Shown: positions 37,819 to 46,168 of the stretch, piece after piece
Layout: every line of letters starts with the position of its first letter
How positions within the stretch are numbered: the first letter of the stretch is position 1
NCBI RefSeq assembly: GCF_018343535.1
Contig: NZ_JAGYPF010000002.1
Span: 522,103 to 586,102, forward strand
From: Neobacillus rhizophilus
Lineage (GTDB): Bacteria; Bacillota; Bacilli; Bacillales; Cytobacillaceae
Length of the DNA stretch: 64,000 nucleotides
Direction of reading: 5' to 3'
The notes under the pieces: model-generated
The model's input: the letters and a program-made list of their open reading frames with translations, nothing else
Database searches by the model: none
Told to the model about the DNA's origin: nothing
Translations under genes and position numbers: made by a program

Positions 37819-37850
37819 TCCATCCCGATTAAATGCGGGTGGATTTTTTT
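37819..37850 (+). terminator. Terminator of the opuC-type operon
   Basis: TCCATCCCG pairs with CGGGTGGA, followed by seven T. Confidence 0.88.
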
Positions 37851-37918
37851 CTTGATGGGATCTTGGGAAATCGTTTTAGGCTTTTAAGACAGGTGATTAT
37901 GATTTTGAAGGGGAAAGG

Positions 37919-39682
37919 ATGAAATTTTTAAAAATGAAGATCGAACAGATTGTAGTAGAGAAAAATGTACCTTGTAGAATGCGGGATGGGAGTACGCTTT
38001 ATGCAGATATCTATCGTCCAAGCCAGGAAGGGAAGTTTCCGGTGCTGTTGACACGGCTTCCCTACAATAAAGATTTGCCGTTCTATTCCCATCGCTATCT
38101 GGATACCCATCGTCTGGTGCAGCATGGCTATGTCGTGATTGTCCAGGATGTCAGGGGCCGCTTCAACTCGGAAGGCGAATTTTATCCATTTTTATATGAA
38201 GCGGAAGATGGCTATGATACCGTTGAATGGGCCGCGGCTTTGCCCTATTCAAATGGAAAAGTAGGCATGTTTGGGCTGTCGTATTATGGTTATACGCAAT
38301 TGCTGGCTGCCGCCGAACAGCCGCCGCATTTGGAGGCGATTGTTCCAGCGATGACGTTAAATGACTGGCGGAATAATTCACTGGACAAGGGCGGAAAGTT
38401 CCTCGTTGCCTCATCGGAAACATGGGCGCTAGAGTCCGTGGCCCCTGAGTATCTGAGAAGGAAATACGGTGATTCAGCAGAGTATGCAGTGATGATGGAA
38501 AAATGGGCAGATACCTATAACCGGATTGAAGAGTGGTATTCGTATAAGCCGATTCAGCAATGGCCGCCGCTGAAGGAGCTTGATGCGGCCGGCTATTTCT
38601 TTGACCTTCTGGAAGGAAACGTAACAGAGGAAATGGGCGAGCGGATGAGTATTCTTAACAAGTATAAGCAGATACAAGTCCCTGCCTATCATATTGCCGG
38701 TTGGTACGATAATCTTTTGCAGTCTACCTTAAAAAACTTTTCGGAACTGCACAAACAGGGCAGGGGGGTGAATAAATTAATCATTGGGCCGTGGGGGCAT
38801 GGGGTCTTCAGTTCTGTCATCGGTGAACGGAATTTCGGGCTTCAAGCTTCCGGTGACTGGATTGACGGGCATGAAGATTTGACGGGGCTGCACATTCGCT
38901 GGTTTGATTATTGGTTAAAGGGTGAACACACGATTGTAGAGGATGAAGCGCCGATCAAGCTGTTTGTGATGGGGGTCAATGAGTGGCGGGACGAGCAGGA
39001 ATGGCCGTTGGCCAGGACCACGTATGTTCCCTACTATTTGCATAGCGACGGCAAGGCTAATTCCCGTTTTGGCGATGGGCGCTTGAGTGTGGAATTGCCG
39101 ACGAAGGACGAACCGAAGGATACGTTTGTTTATGATCCTTCAAACCCGGTCCCGACCAATGGTGGAGGCACCCTGTATGCAGGTGTCCAAACGATGGGTC
39201 CTAAGGATCAACGGCAGTTGGAGGAAAGAGGCGATGTACTTGTTTACACCTCTGAGCCGCTGGCAGAAGCGCTTGAAGTGACCGGCCCTGTTAAGGTGAT
39301 CTTGTGGGCAAAAACGGATGCCGTCGATACGGACTTTACGGCAAAGTTAATCGATGTCTTGCCGGATGGAACGGCATTTAATTTAACAGATGGGATTGTT
39401 CGCGCATCCTATCGAAATGGGGAGATTCAGGTTCAGGAATCCTATGAATCTATCAAGGATGAAATTATGCAATACGAGATTGAACTGTGGCCAACCAGCA
39501 ATGTCTTCCTCCCAGGCCACCAAATCCGAATCGAAATCTCATCCAGCAACTTCCCGCGCTTCGACACAAACCTAAATACCGGACACACCATGATTACCAG
39601 CAGCAACTTTAACACGGCAAACCAAACCATCTACCACCAGGAAACCTACCCATCACATGTGGTACTGCCGATCATTAAGTGA
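37919..39682 (+). CDS. CocE/NonD family hydrolase
   Basis: A 587-residue serine hydrolase of the X-Pro dipeptidyl-peptidase S15/cocaine esterase class. The nucleophile elbow is MFGLSYYGYTQ, a DVRGRFNSEGEF strand-loop lies near the N-terminus, and a jelly-roll domain occupies the last 200 residues. It cleaves esters or acyl-peptide-like bonds in the cytoplasm (no signal peptide). Beside the carnitine locus it might release carnitine from acylcarnitines; that is inference only. ATG follows AAGGGGAAAGG. The TGA stop is shared with a repeat unit. Confidence 0.87.
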   Translation: MKFLKMKIEQIVVEKNVPCRMRDGSTLYADIYRPSQEGKFPVLLTRLPYNKDLPFYSHRYLDTHRLVQHGYVVIVQDVRGRFNSEGEFYPFLYEAEDGYDTVEWAAALPYSNGKVGMFGLSYYGYTQLLAAAEQPPHLEAIVPAMTLNDWRNNSLDKGGKFLVASSETWALESVAPEYLRRKYGDSAEYAVMMEKWADTYNRIEEWYSYKPIQQWPPLKELDAAGYFFDLLEGNVTEEMGERMSILNKYKQIQVPAYHIAGWYDNLLQSTLKNFSELHKQGRGVNKLIIGPWGHGVFSSVIGERNFGLQASGDWIDGHEDLTGLHIRWFDYWLKGEHTIVEDEAPIKLFVMGVNEWRDEQEWPLARTTYVPYYLHSDGKANSRFGDGRLSVELPTKDEPKDTFVYDPSNPVPTNGGGTLYAGVQTMGPKDQRQLEERGDVLVYTSEPLAEALEVTGPVKVILWAKTDAVDTDFTAKLIDVLPDGTAFNLTDGIVRASYRNGEIQVQESYESIKDEIMQYEIELWPTSNVFLPGHQIRIEISSSNFPRFDTNLNTGHTMITSSNFNTANQTIYHQETYPSHVVLPIIK

Positions 39683-39788
39683 AGCATGGGGACGGTTCTA
39701 GTGCTTCATTTTCAAAATGGATGAAACAAAGGGACGGTTCTTCTGCCTCATTCAAAGAATGAGGCATGAGAACCGTCCCTATGCATCA
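39680..39788. repeat. REP-like cluster of three units
   Basis: Plus units at 39680-39708 (TGA is the upstream stop) and 39722-39750, and a minus unit at 39760-39788. Confidence 0.88.
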
Positions 39789-39846
39789 CTTGACGAAAAC
39801 TAAATTTAGAAATATCATAATAATATAAACAGTTTTAATAGTTAAT

Positions 39847-39964
39847 GAGAAGCAGTTTCTTAATGGTGAAATTACCCGTTTCATGTAATTTAGGATACCT
39901 AGCTTTCCATTGAAAGATAAGATGTTAGTATTCTTATTTTTTATGGGGCTGGGTTTTTTTATTT
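39847..39964 (+). ncRNA. Candidate leader RNA A (hairpin plus terminator) of the acetoacetate region
   Basis: TCTTAATGG, then a 5-bp stem TGAAA/TTTCA with a TTACCCG loop, then GGATACCTAGC, which can pair with GGCTGGG just before a T7 run at 39954-39960. The next gene starts at 39991 with its own AAGGAGG. The same order of elements occurs before atoE and atoD. I cannot match it to a known riboswitch class. Confidence 0.6.
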
Positions 39965-39990
39965 TCAGTTTAAGGAGGGCCCACGCTCAT

Positions 39991-40923
39991 ATGGAAGATA
40001 GAAAAATTACGGTTGTTGGTGCGGGAACGATGGGCAGGGGGATTGCTCAATTACTTGCGCAACATTATGTAAACGTTCACATGGTAGAACAGAATCAGAC
40101 AATCCTGGGCGAAGCGAAGGAGAAAATCAGGGGTCAGTATGAAATTTTAAGAGAATATGAGTTTATCACTGAACATGAAATGAATGAGGCACTCGGCCGG
40201 ATCTCACTTTCAGACAGCCTTCAAGATGCGCAAAACTCCTGGATGGTGATTGAGGCCATTCCGGAAGTCTTGGAGTTAAAGCAAACTCTCTTTCAAACGC
40301 TGGAAGAGTTTTGCGGTCCAGCGACAATTTTTGCAACGAACACTTCGGGGTTATCGATTAATCAAATCAGCGTACAGCTAATGCACCGTGAGCGCTTCAT
40401 CGGCACGCATTTTTTCATGCCGGCGGCGATTATTCCGTTAGTGGAAGTCATTCGCGGGGACGAGACTTCGAATCAAGTCTGTGATGAAGTCATGCAATTT
40501 TTCAAAAAAATCCATAAAGAACCTGTCTTAATCCAAAAAGACATTCCGGGCTTCATCGGCAACCGAATTCAGCATGCGATGGCGCGGGAGGCGATATCGC
40601 TGCTGGAGGAAGGGATTGCGACTGCGGAGGAAATCGATACGGTTGTCCGCTGGAGTCTTGGTGTCCGGCTACTCTTCACCGGTCCACTCGAGCAGCGAGA
40701 CCTGAACGGCTTGGACGTCCACCACCATATTGCTTCCTACCTCTATAAGGATTTGGAAAACAGGACCGAACCTTCCCGCCTGCTTTCGGAAAAAGTCCAA
40801 AATGGCGAGCTCGGAACAAAAACAGGCAAAGGGTTTTATGATTGGGACAAGGACTCCCAGGCGGCCGCCCTTCAGATGAAAAATGCCCAGCTGCTTCAGT
40901 TGATGAAATGGATCCGGAAGTAG
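39991..40923 (+). CDS. 3-hydroxyacyl-CoA dehydrogenase (3-hydroxybutyryl-CoA type)
   Basis: A 310-residue NAD(P)-dependent dehydrogenase: VVGAGTMGRGIAQLLAQH, then ATNTSGLSINQIS, GTHFFMPAAIIPLVEVIRG and a C-terminal domain with GFIGNRIQHAMAREAISLLEEG and a GKGFYDWD end. It would interconvert 3-hydroxyacyl-CoA and 3-oxoacyl-CoA. The usual HFxNP motif reads HFFMPA, so the substrate may differ from the classical one. I chose ATG 39991 because AAGGAGG sits 13 bases upstream; the longer frame from 39910 would run through leader RNA A. Confidence 0.85.
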   Translation: MEDRKITVVGAGTMGRGIAQLLAQHYVNVHMVEQNQTILGEAKEKIRGQYEILREYEFITEHEMNEALGRISLSDSLQDAQNSWMVIEAIPEVLELKQTLFQTLEEFCGPATIFATNTSGLSINQISVQLMHRERFIGTHFFMPAAIIPLVEVIRGDETSNQVCDEVMQFFKKIHKEPVLIQKDIPGFIGNRIQHAMAREAISLLEEGIATAEEIDTVVRWSLGVRLLFTGPLEQRDLNGLDVHHHIASYLYKDLENRTEPSRLLSEKVQNGELGTKTGKGFYDWDKDSQAAALQMKNAQLLQLMKWIRK

Positions 40924-40953
40924 AGCGGCCCTAATTATTTTAGGCCGCTTTCG
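40924..40953 (+). terminator. Rho-independent terminator
   Basis: AGCGGCC pairs with GGCCGCT around 12 bases, followed by TTTC. It overlaps the end of the dehydrogenase gene. Confidence 0.75.
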
Positions 40954-41027
40954 CAAATATTGTTGCTTCTTTCTATAGAATTGACGTAGAAAAGAGCAAA
41001 ATTACACCTATTTCGTGGTGATTTCAG

Positions 41028-41200
41028 ATTTTATTTGCGAATCCAGCACCTTTATTTGCGATTATACGAGTTTTATTTGCGAACTCAGCAACATTTATTT
41101 GCGACTTTACAGGTTTTATTTGCGAATCCATCACTTTTTATTTGCGATTTTACGAGTTTTATTTGCGAACTCAACCCTTTTATTTGCGATCCCTTAATAG
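41028..41200. repeat. Tandem TTTATTTGCGA array
   Basis: Eight copies of a TTTTATTTGCGA core spaced about 20-23 bases apart. The spacers alternate between a type starting A-TCCA or A-CTCA and a type reading TTATACGAG or similar, so the true unit is a dimer of about 43 bases repeated four times. It fills the gap before the cyclase gene. Confidence 0.85.
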
Positions 41201-41256
41201 CAACAATATTTTAGAAAAGAGCCTTTTTTTAAAAAAACTACCAGAGGTGCATAAAG

Positions 41257-41934
41257 ATGAAAACAGTAGATTTATCAGTATTGTTATATGACGGTTTAGT
41301 TTCTTTTCCATCCCATCCTAAAGTCGTGTTTATGGACCATATCACGCACGATTTTTCCAAACCAAGATATACGGCGCCTTGTGAAGGCTATGCTAGCAAG
41401 ATTTTCATGATGTCCGACCATAGCGGGACGCACATGGATGCTCCCTATCATTTTTTCAAAGATGGTTTAACGATCGAGCAGATTCCGATTGATGCGACGA
41501 TGGGGGACGCTGTTTTAATTGATTGTTCGGATAAAAATCCTGCAGAACCGGTAACGCGGGAAATGGTAGAAGCGGTGGTTGAGAGGGACCAGCTTGAAAT
41601 TAAAGAGAATAGCATTGTTCTGTTCCGCTGCTGGGACGGGGAGTGGAATGCCGAAGGCTTCCATGAGTGCAAATCCCTTGCTCCTTCAGTCGGGGATTGG
41701 GTTGTCGAAAATAAAATTAAAGCAATCGGCCTGGACCTGCCAAATGCTGATATCAATGAAAATATGCAAAGGGATGTCCACCTGGCCCTGCTGAGCAGAA
41801 ATATATTAATTATGGAAAATATCGTCAATCTCGAAAAACTTTCCAAAAAACATTTCTATTTTATTGGAACTCCTTTGAATTTAAAGGGGTTAACAGGTTC
41901 TCCGATCAGGGCGATTGCGGTGGAAGAGTGGTAA
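41257..41934 (+). CDS. Cyclase family protein (kynurenine formamidase-like)
   Basis: A 225-residue metal-dependent hydrolase with the family motif HSGTHMDAPYHF (about residues 54-65) and CKSLAPSVGDWVVENKIKAIGLDLPN. Members include bacterial kynurenine formamidase (KynB) and isatin hydrolase. The substrate is not evident. ATG follows AGAGGTG. It is followed 41 bases later by the alcohol dehydrogenase gene, probably in one operon. Confidence 0.85.
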   Translation: MKTVDLSVLLYDGLVSFPSHPKVVFMDHITHDFSKPRYTAPCEGYASKIFMMSDHSGTHMDAPYHFFKDGLTIEQIPIDATMGDAVLIDCSDKNPAEPVTREMVEAVVERDQLEIKENSIVLFRCWDGEWNAEGFHECKSLAPSVGDWVVENKIKAIGLDLPNADINENMQRDVHLALLSRNILIMENIVNLEKLSKKHFYFIGTPLNLKGLTGSPIRAIAVEEW

Positions 41935-41975
41935 ATATTTTTTTAGAAAAATAAATCCAGGAAGGGTGAGAAAAA

Positions 41976-43037
41976 TTGAAAGCAGTTGTCAAAGCCACAA
42001 GAGACCACGGCGTAGAAGTAAAAGACGTTGAAACTCCTAATCTGAAAGATAACGAAGTGCTAGTAAAGGTCGAGGCCGTTAGCATTTGCGGGAGTGACCT
42101 GCACATGTACGAGGGGATGCGCGCCTATGAGTGGGTGGCGACGCCCGTCATTCTCGGCCATGAATTTGCTGGAAGAGTCGTTGGCGTGAACAATCCCGAA
42201 CATGAGCACCTGTTGGACAGCCGGGTCATCATCAATCCATATGTGGCCTGCGGCGAATGTGCGAATTGCCAGCGGGGCAGAACGAATCTTTGTGATCACG
42301 GCAAAGGCGCGATGGATAAGGTGCCGGCGAAATCCCTGCAATATGGTTTCCGGCAAAATGGCGGAATGGCCGAATACGCAGCGATTCATTATAAAAACGT
42401 CCTGCCGATTCCGGAAACAATGCCGATTGAGGTGGCCGGCATGCTCGAGGCGCTTGGCATTGGCGTTCGTGCGCTTGAACGCGCTGACATTCTGCCGGGT
42501 GACACGGCTGTTGTTATCGGACCGGGTCCTATCGGTCTGTCCCTAATCGCATCCTTATCCAGCCTCGGCTTGAAAAAGCTGATTGTAACAGGCTTGTCTA
42601 TCGATGAAGAAAGACTGCAGCTGGCCAACGAATTAGGTGCAACGGATATTGTGTATGCCGACCAGGTTAACGATGTTGAGGCCATCTCCGAGCTGACAAA
42701 TGGCCAGGGCGTCGACCATGTGTTTGAAACAAGCGGCTTCCATCAATCAATGGTGTCTGGGGTCAGAATGTGCACAAAAGGCGGCGAACTGTTGTTGGTT
42801 GGCATTTCCGCTAAGGAAACTGTGCTGCCATCAAATGAAATTGTCCGTGGCGAAGTAACGGTCAAAGGGGTATACGGCGTAACCGAGCAAACCTTGAAGC
42901 GAACCATCGCCATGGCGGCATCCGGAAAATTCCCGTATCTGAAGCTGGTTTCCCATGTCCTTCCGCTAGAAAAAGCCGTTGAAGGCTTCGAAGTCGGCAT
43001 CCAAAAACAAGGGGTCAAAGTGATCTTAAAACCATAA
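41976..43037 (+). CDS. Zinc-dependent medium-chain alcohol dehydrogenase
   Basis: 353 residues: catalytic zinc ligands in SICGSDLHMYEG and GHEFAGRV, four structural-zinc Cys in CGECANCQRGRTNLCDHG, and the NAD(P) Rossmann motif VIGPGPIGLSLIASL. It resembles threonine or sorbitol dehydrogenases (Tdh/GutB group). It is probably co-transcribed with the cyclase gene. TTG start after AGGAAGGGTGAG. The TAA stop is followed at once by a repeat unit. Confidence 0.88.
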   Translation: MKAVVKATRDHGVEVKDVETPNLKDNEVLVKVEAVSICGSDLHMYEGMRAYEWVATPVILGHEFAGRVVGVNNPEHEHLLDSRVIINPYVACGECANCQRGRTNLCDHGKGAMDKVPAKSLQYGFRQNGGMAEYAAIHYKNVLPIPETMPIEVAGMLEALGIGVRALERADILPGDTAVVIGPGPIGLSLIASLSSLGLKKLIVTGLSIDEERLQLANELGATDIVYADQVNDVEAISELTNGQGVDHVFETSGFHQSMVSGVRMCTKGGELLLVGISAKETVLPSNEIVRGEVTVKGVYGVTEQTLKRTIAMAASGKFPYLKLVSHVLPLEKAVEGFEVGIQKQGVKVILKP

Positions 43038-43144
43038 TGAGGCGTGGGGACGGTTCTCGTGCCTCAGTTCATTTCCTTCCGTTTGCAAGAACAGGAACCG
43101 TTCCCTTGCTCAAAATGATGCATAAGAACCGTCCCTATGCCTCA
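43038..43144. repeat. REP-like cluster of three units
   Basis: A plus unit at 43038-43066 directly after the TAA stop, a diverged copy at about 43083-43112 and a minus unit at 43116-43144. Confidence 0.85.
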
Positions 43145-43162
43145 CCCATGCCTCACATTTGG

Positions 43163-43168
43163 TATAAT
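43163..43168 (+). promoter_or_regulatory. -10-like box before the DUF3870 gene
   Basis: TATAAT 33 bases before the TTG start. A convincing -35 is not evident in the repeat region upstream. Confidence 0.4.
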
Positions 43169-43195
43169 AAGAGTAAAATTAAGGGAGGGTCCAAC

Positions 43196-43540
43196 TTGAA
43201 TTCACAACATGAGATGAATACGGTGTTAGTGACTGCCTATGCGAAGGCGCCGACAGGAAGTGCGATGTACGAGATTTATAAGCATGCAGGAATTGTTCTG
43301 GAAATTGATCCGACCAACCATTCCATTGTGGACGTTGAGTTTACGTTTATTACCGATTTGGCCAAGGACTTTATCAAGCGGCTTGTGATCGGCTACAATT
43401 TGTCGAATGGTGTAGACGAGCTTGTCAAACGGATTGAAGAGCATTACTTTGCACCTTCGGTTAATTCCGTGATTGTCGCGTTAAAAGCTGCTCATAAAAG
43501 GTATTTTGAAAAAATAAATCAATTGGAAAATAAAAAATAA
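43196..43540 (+). CDS. DUF3870 domain protein
   Basis: A 114-residue protein: VLVTAYAKAPTGSAMYEIYKHAGIVLEID, IVDVEFTFITDLAKDFIKRLVIGYNL and HYFAPSVNSVIVALKAAHKRY match the DUF3870 family as I recall it. The function is unknown; such genes often sit beside catabolic or CoA-related genes. TTG 43196 follows AAGGGAGGG; ATG 43214 is an alternative. The open frame to 43037 runs through the repeat cluster and is not coding. Confidence 0.75.
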   Translation: MNSQHEMNTVLVTAYAKAPTGSAMYEIYKHAGIVLEIDPTNHSIVDVEFTFITDLAKDFIKRLVIGYNLSNGVDELVKRIEEHYFAPSVNSVIVALKAAHKRYFEKINQLENKK

Positions 43541-43597
43541 TTTGACAACTAAACGAAGGATATATTATAGTTTTTTTATAAAATAAATACCTTTCGA

Positions 43598-43722
43598 AAA
43601 GCGTCTTCTTAACGCTGGAATTACCCATTCCACCTTAAATTAAGAATACCCAGCTTTTCCAAAAGACAATAGGGAACCCTTGTGTTTTCTTATTCCTTTT
43701 GGCACAGCTGGGTATTTTTATT
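43598..43722 (+). ncRNA. Candidate leader RNA B (hairpin plus terminator) before atoE
   Basis: TCTTAACGC, a stem TGGAA/TTCCA with a TTACCCA loop, then ATACCCAGC, whose complement AGCTGGGTAT precedes a T5 run (43706-43719). CCAAAAG/CTTTTGG extends the terminator stem. The hairpin bases differ from leader A but still pair, and the loop and spacing are kept. A further TTACCCATT occurs at 43760. Bases 43723-43900 hold only this and the atoE ribosome binding site. Confidence 0.65.
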
Positions 43723-43900
43723 GGCTTTATGGAGGTGACCCGGCAGCACTGAACACACGTTACCCATTATTTGTTAATGAGGAAACCTTTTCGGTTCCTT
43801 TACAATAATGATAGAAGCTTTACCGAAGGGGATTTTTTTTCAAATGAAATGAAAGCGTTAACCTTAAACTATTTTTCTAAAACAACAAGGGGGCGAAAGC

Positions 43901-45238
43901 ATGGAGAAAATTACTGGTTTTTTCACGAATCTGATGAGGAAGTATCTTCCCGATCCATTCGTGTTTGCGATTGGATTGACCATTTTGACGCTGATCTTGG
44001 CCGTTCTTGTCGAAGGACAGGGATTCGTGGCTGCTACAACCAGCTGGGGAGCAGGTTTCTGGAATCTGTTATCTTTTACGACCCAGATGGCTGTCATCCT
44101 GGCGATGGGCTATGTGCTGGCAAAGGCGCCGATTATTGACCGGTTCTTAAACAAAATTGTTTCACTCGTTCATACTCCTCGAATGGCCATTATCGTTGCA
44201 ACATTGGTTGGGGGAATCGGCAGTTACTTGAACTGGGGCTTTGGTTTGGTAATTGGGGGAATCATCGCCAAGAAACTCGCTTTAAAGGTTAAAGGGGTTC
44301 ACTACCCGCTGATTATCGCAGCAGCGTACAGCGGATTTACGTTATACGGATTAGGTCTTTCTGCTAGTATTCCAGTGTTGATTTCAACACCTGGCCACCC
44401 GATGGAAAAAGCAATGGGCGTCGTGCCGCTATCGGAGACCATTTTTTCAATACCAATGCTAGTTACCAGCTTGATCGTGATCATCACTCTTCCTTTATTA
44501 AACGCTTGGCTGCATCCGAAGAAGAAAGAAAATGTCATTGAAATCAATCCTGAGATTGAAGCGCGTGAACAGGTGGCAGCAGCAACTGCCCTGGGTAATG
44601 AAGAAGTGACGTTTGCAACCAAGTTAAACAACAGCCGTTTGCTTTCACTGGCAATTGGAATTATCGGTATCATTTATGTCGTGTCCTTCTTTTCAAAGGG
44701 TGGCAAATTAGATTTAAACATGATCAACTTTATTATTCTTTTCCTTGGCATTATCCTTTTAGGAACTCCAGCAAACTATGTTTCTAGTTTAAATGACGGA
44801 ATTAAGACGATTTCCGGCATCATCCTGCAATATCCGTTCTATGCCGGGATCATGGCGATTATGGCAGGGTCTGGTTTGGTGGATACCATTGCCCACTGGT
44901 TTGTGCAATTCTCTTCAGCCCATACACTGCCATTCTGGGGACTGGTCAGCTCGTTCGTGATCAACTTCTTTGCTCCATCTGCCGGCGGACACTGGGTCGT
45001 TCAAGGGCCATTCATGATCGATGCGGCGAAGGAATTGCACGCATCCATCGCCCATACGTCCATGTCCGTTATGCTCGGAAATGCCTGGAACGATTTAGTC
45101 CAGCCGTTTTGGATCTTGCCGGCGCTGGCTCTATCAAATCTTAAGTTAAAAGACGTTATGGGTTACACCGTTGTCATGATGTTCTGGGTTGGGATTATCT
45201 ATTGTGGTGCTGTTCTACTTTGGGGATTCTTTGGGTAA
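43901..45238 (+). CDS. atoE: Short-chain fatty acid transporter AtoE family
   Basis: A 445-residue membrane protein with about twelve hydrophobic segments. YLPDPFVFAIGLTILT, YLNWGFGLVIGGIIAKK, FFAPSAGGHWVVQGPFMIDAA and MLGNAWNDLVQPFWILPALA are characteristic of AtoE. It would import acetoacetate, butyrate or similar acids, fitting the CoA-transferase and thiolase genes that follow. ATG 43901 follows AAGGGGGCG. An overlapping open frame from 43771 is a shadow. Confidence 0.92.
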   Translation: MEKITGFFTNLMRKYLPDPFVFAIGLTILTLILAVLVEGQGFVAATTSWGAGFWNLLSFTTQMAVILAMGYVLAKAPIIDRFLNKIVSLVHTPRMAIIVATLVGGIGSYLNWGFGLVIGGIIAKKLALKVKGVHYPLIIAAAYSGFTLYGLGLSASIPVLISTPGHPMEKAMGVVPLSETIFSIPMLVTSLIVIITLPLLNAWLHPKKKENVIEINPEIEAREQVAAATALGNEEVTFATKLNNSRLLSLAIGIIGIIYVVSFFSKGGKLDLNMINFIILFLGIILLGTPANYVSSLNDGIKTISGIILQYPFYAGIMAIMAGSGLVDTIAHWFVQFSSAHTLPFWGLVSSFVINFFAPSAGGHWVVQGPFMIDAAKELHASIAHTSMSVMLGNAWNDLVQPFWILPALALSNLKLKDVMGYTVVMMFWVGIIYCGAVLLWGFFG

Positions 45239-45295
45239 AAATAAAATAGTATAATATAATAGAAGAAATCGGGTCACAAGTTGACTGCGATGATA

Positions 45296-45416
45296 GAAAG
45301 TTGAGATCTTCACGGTGAGAACGGCATCCCCGTTTTCACAATAATGAGGGTAGCCCAGCCTTTCTAAAAGAAGTGCACTAGAGTTGCGCCTTCTTTTGGG
45401 ATGGCTGGGCTTTTTG
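45296..45416 (+). ncRNA. Candidate leader RNA C (hairpin plus terminator) before atoDA
   Basis: ATCTTCACGG, a long stem TGAGAACGG/CCGTTTTCA, then GGGTAGCCCAGC, which pairs with GGCTGGGC before CTTTTTG (45404-45416). AAAAGAAG/CTTCTTTT extends the terminator. Sequence differs from leaders A and B but the architecture matches. Confidence 0.6.
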
Positions 45417-45484
45417 TTTGAAAAAAAATGTCGGAAATGAACGCCAGAATAGTTTAGGCGGATCAATTTTAAGAGGTGATCGAA

Positions 45485-46168
45485 ATGCAAAAACAAATGA
45501 AGCCAGAAGAGGCAATTCAAAAAATTCAATCGGGACACACCCTAATGGTAGGCGGGTTCGGCCTTGTCGGGGCGCCGTTAACATTGATTGACGAACTGAC
45601 ACGCCACGATGTCAACCAGCTGACTGTCATCAGCAATAATCTTGGAGAGGCTGGCAAAGGCCTGGGGATATTATTGCGCCAGGGAAAAATCAAAAAAGCG
45701 ATTGGCTCTTATTTTACCAGCAATCGCGAGGTCGGTGATTTTTATAATCAAGGCAAGCTTGAGATTCAATTGATGCCGCAGGGAACGATGTCGGAATCGA
45801 TTCGTGCAGGCGGTGCCGGGATTGGCGGTTATTTTACAAAAACAAGCGCCGGAACGGAGCTGGCAAAAGGGAAAGAAACGCGGGAAATCAACGGCGAGCT
45901 TTATGTGCTTGAGAATCCTTTGAAAGCCAATGTTGCTCTTGTCAAGGCGGCAAAAGCTGACACTCTAGGAAACTTGGTTTACTACAAAACAGCGCGGAAT
46001 TTTAATCCGTTAATGGCAACGGCAGCGGATTTTGTGATTGCCGAGGTCGATGAGATTGTCGAAGCGGGCGAGCTTTCACCTGAAGAAATCGTCACCCCGC
46101 ATTTATTCGTAGATGCGATTGTCCAAAGCCAATTGATTTTAAGCAAAGAAGGAGTTGTTTCCAAATGA
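45485..46168 (+). CDS. atoD: 3-oxoacid CoA-transferase subunit A
   Basis: A 227-residue alpha subunit: MVGGFGLVGAPLTLIDEL, TVISNNLGEAGKGLG, LMPQGTMSESIRAGGAGIGGYFT and YYKTARNFNPLMATAAD are family signatures. With the B subunit it transfers CoA from acetyl- or succinyl-CoA to acetoacetate or a related 3-oxoacid. I chose ATG 45485 with AGAGGTGAT upstream rather than GTG 45476. The stop overlaps the next start (ATGA). Given the pca-like genes downstream, 3-oxoadipate is an alternative substrate. Confidence 0.9.
   Translation: MQKQMKPEEAIQKIQSGHTLMVGGFGLVGAPLTLIDELTRHDVNQLTVISNNLGEAGKGLGILLRQGKIKKAIGSYFTSNREVGDFYNQGKLEIQLMPQGTMSESIRAGGAGIGGYFTKTSAGTELAKGKETREINGELYVLENPLKANVALVKAAKADTLGNLVYYKTARNFNPLMATAADFVIAEVDEIVEAGELSPEEIVTPHLFVDAIVQSQLILSKEGVVSK

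Noticed and set aside
41015..41197. A 60-residue frame with repeated FICE/FLFA-like residues
   Set aside because: It is the translation of the TTTATTTGCGA array, without a ribosome binding site.
43690..43720. TTGGCACAGCTGGG as a sigma-54 promoter
   Set aside because: TGGCAC is present but the -12 TTGC element is missing, and the bases are accounted for by the terminator stem of leader B.
43771..44139. A 122-residue frame overlapping the start of atoE
   Set aside because: It is out of frame with atoE, overlaps its conserved N-terminus and has no family features.
39847..45416. The ato leaders as SAM, T-box, lysine or c-di-GMP riboswitches
   Set aside because: None of the conserved core sequences of those classes is present.
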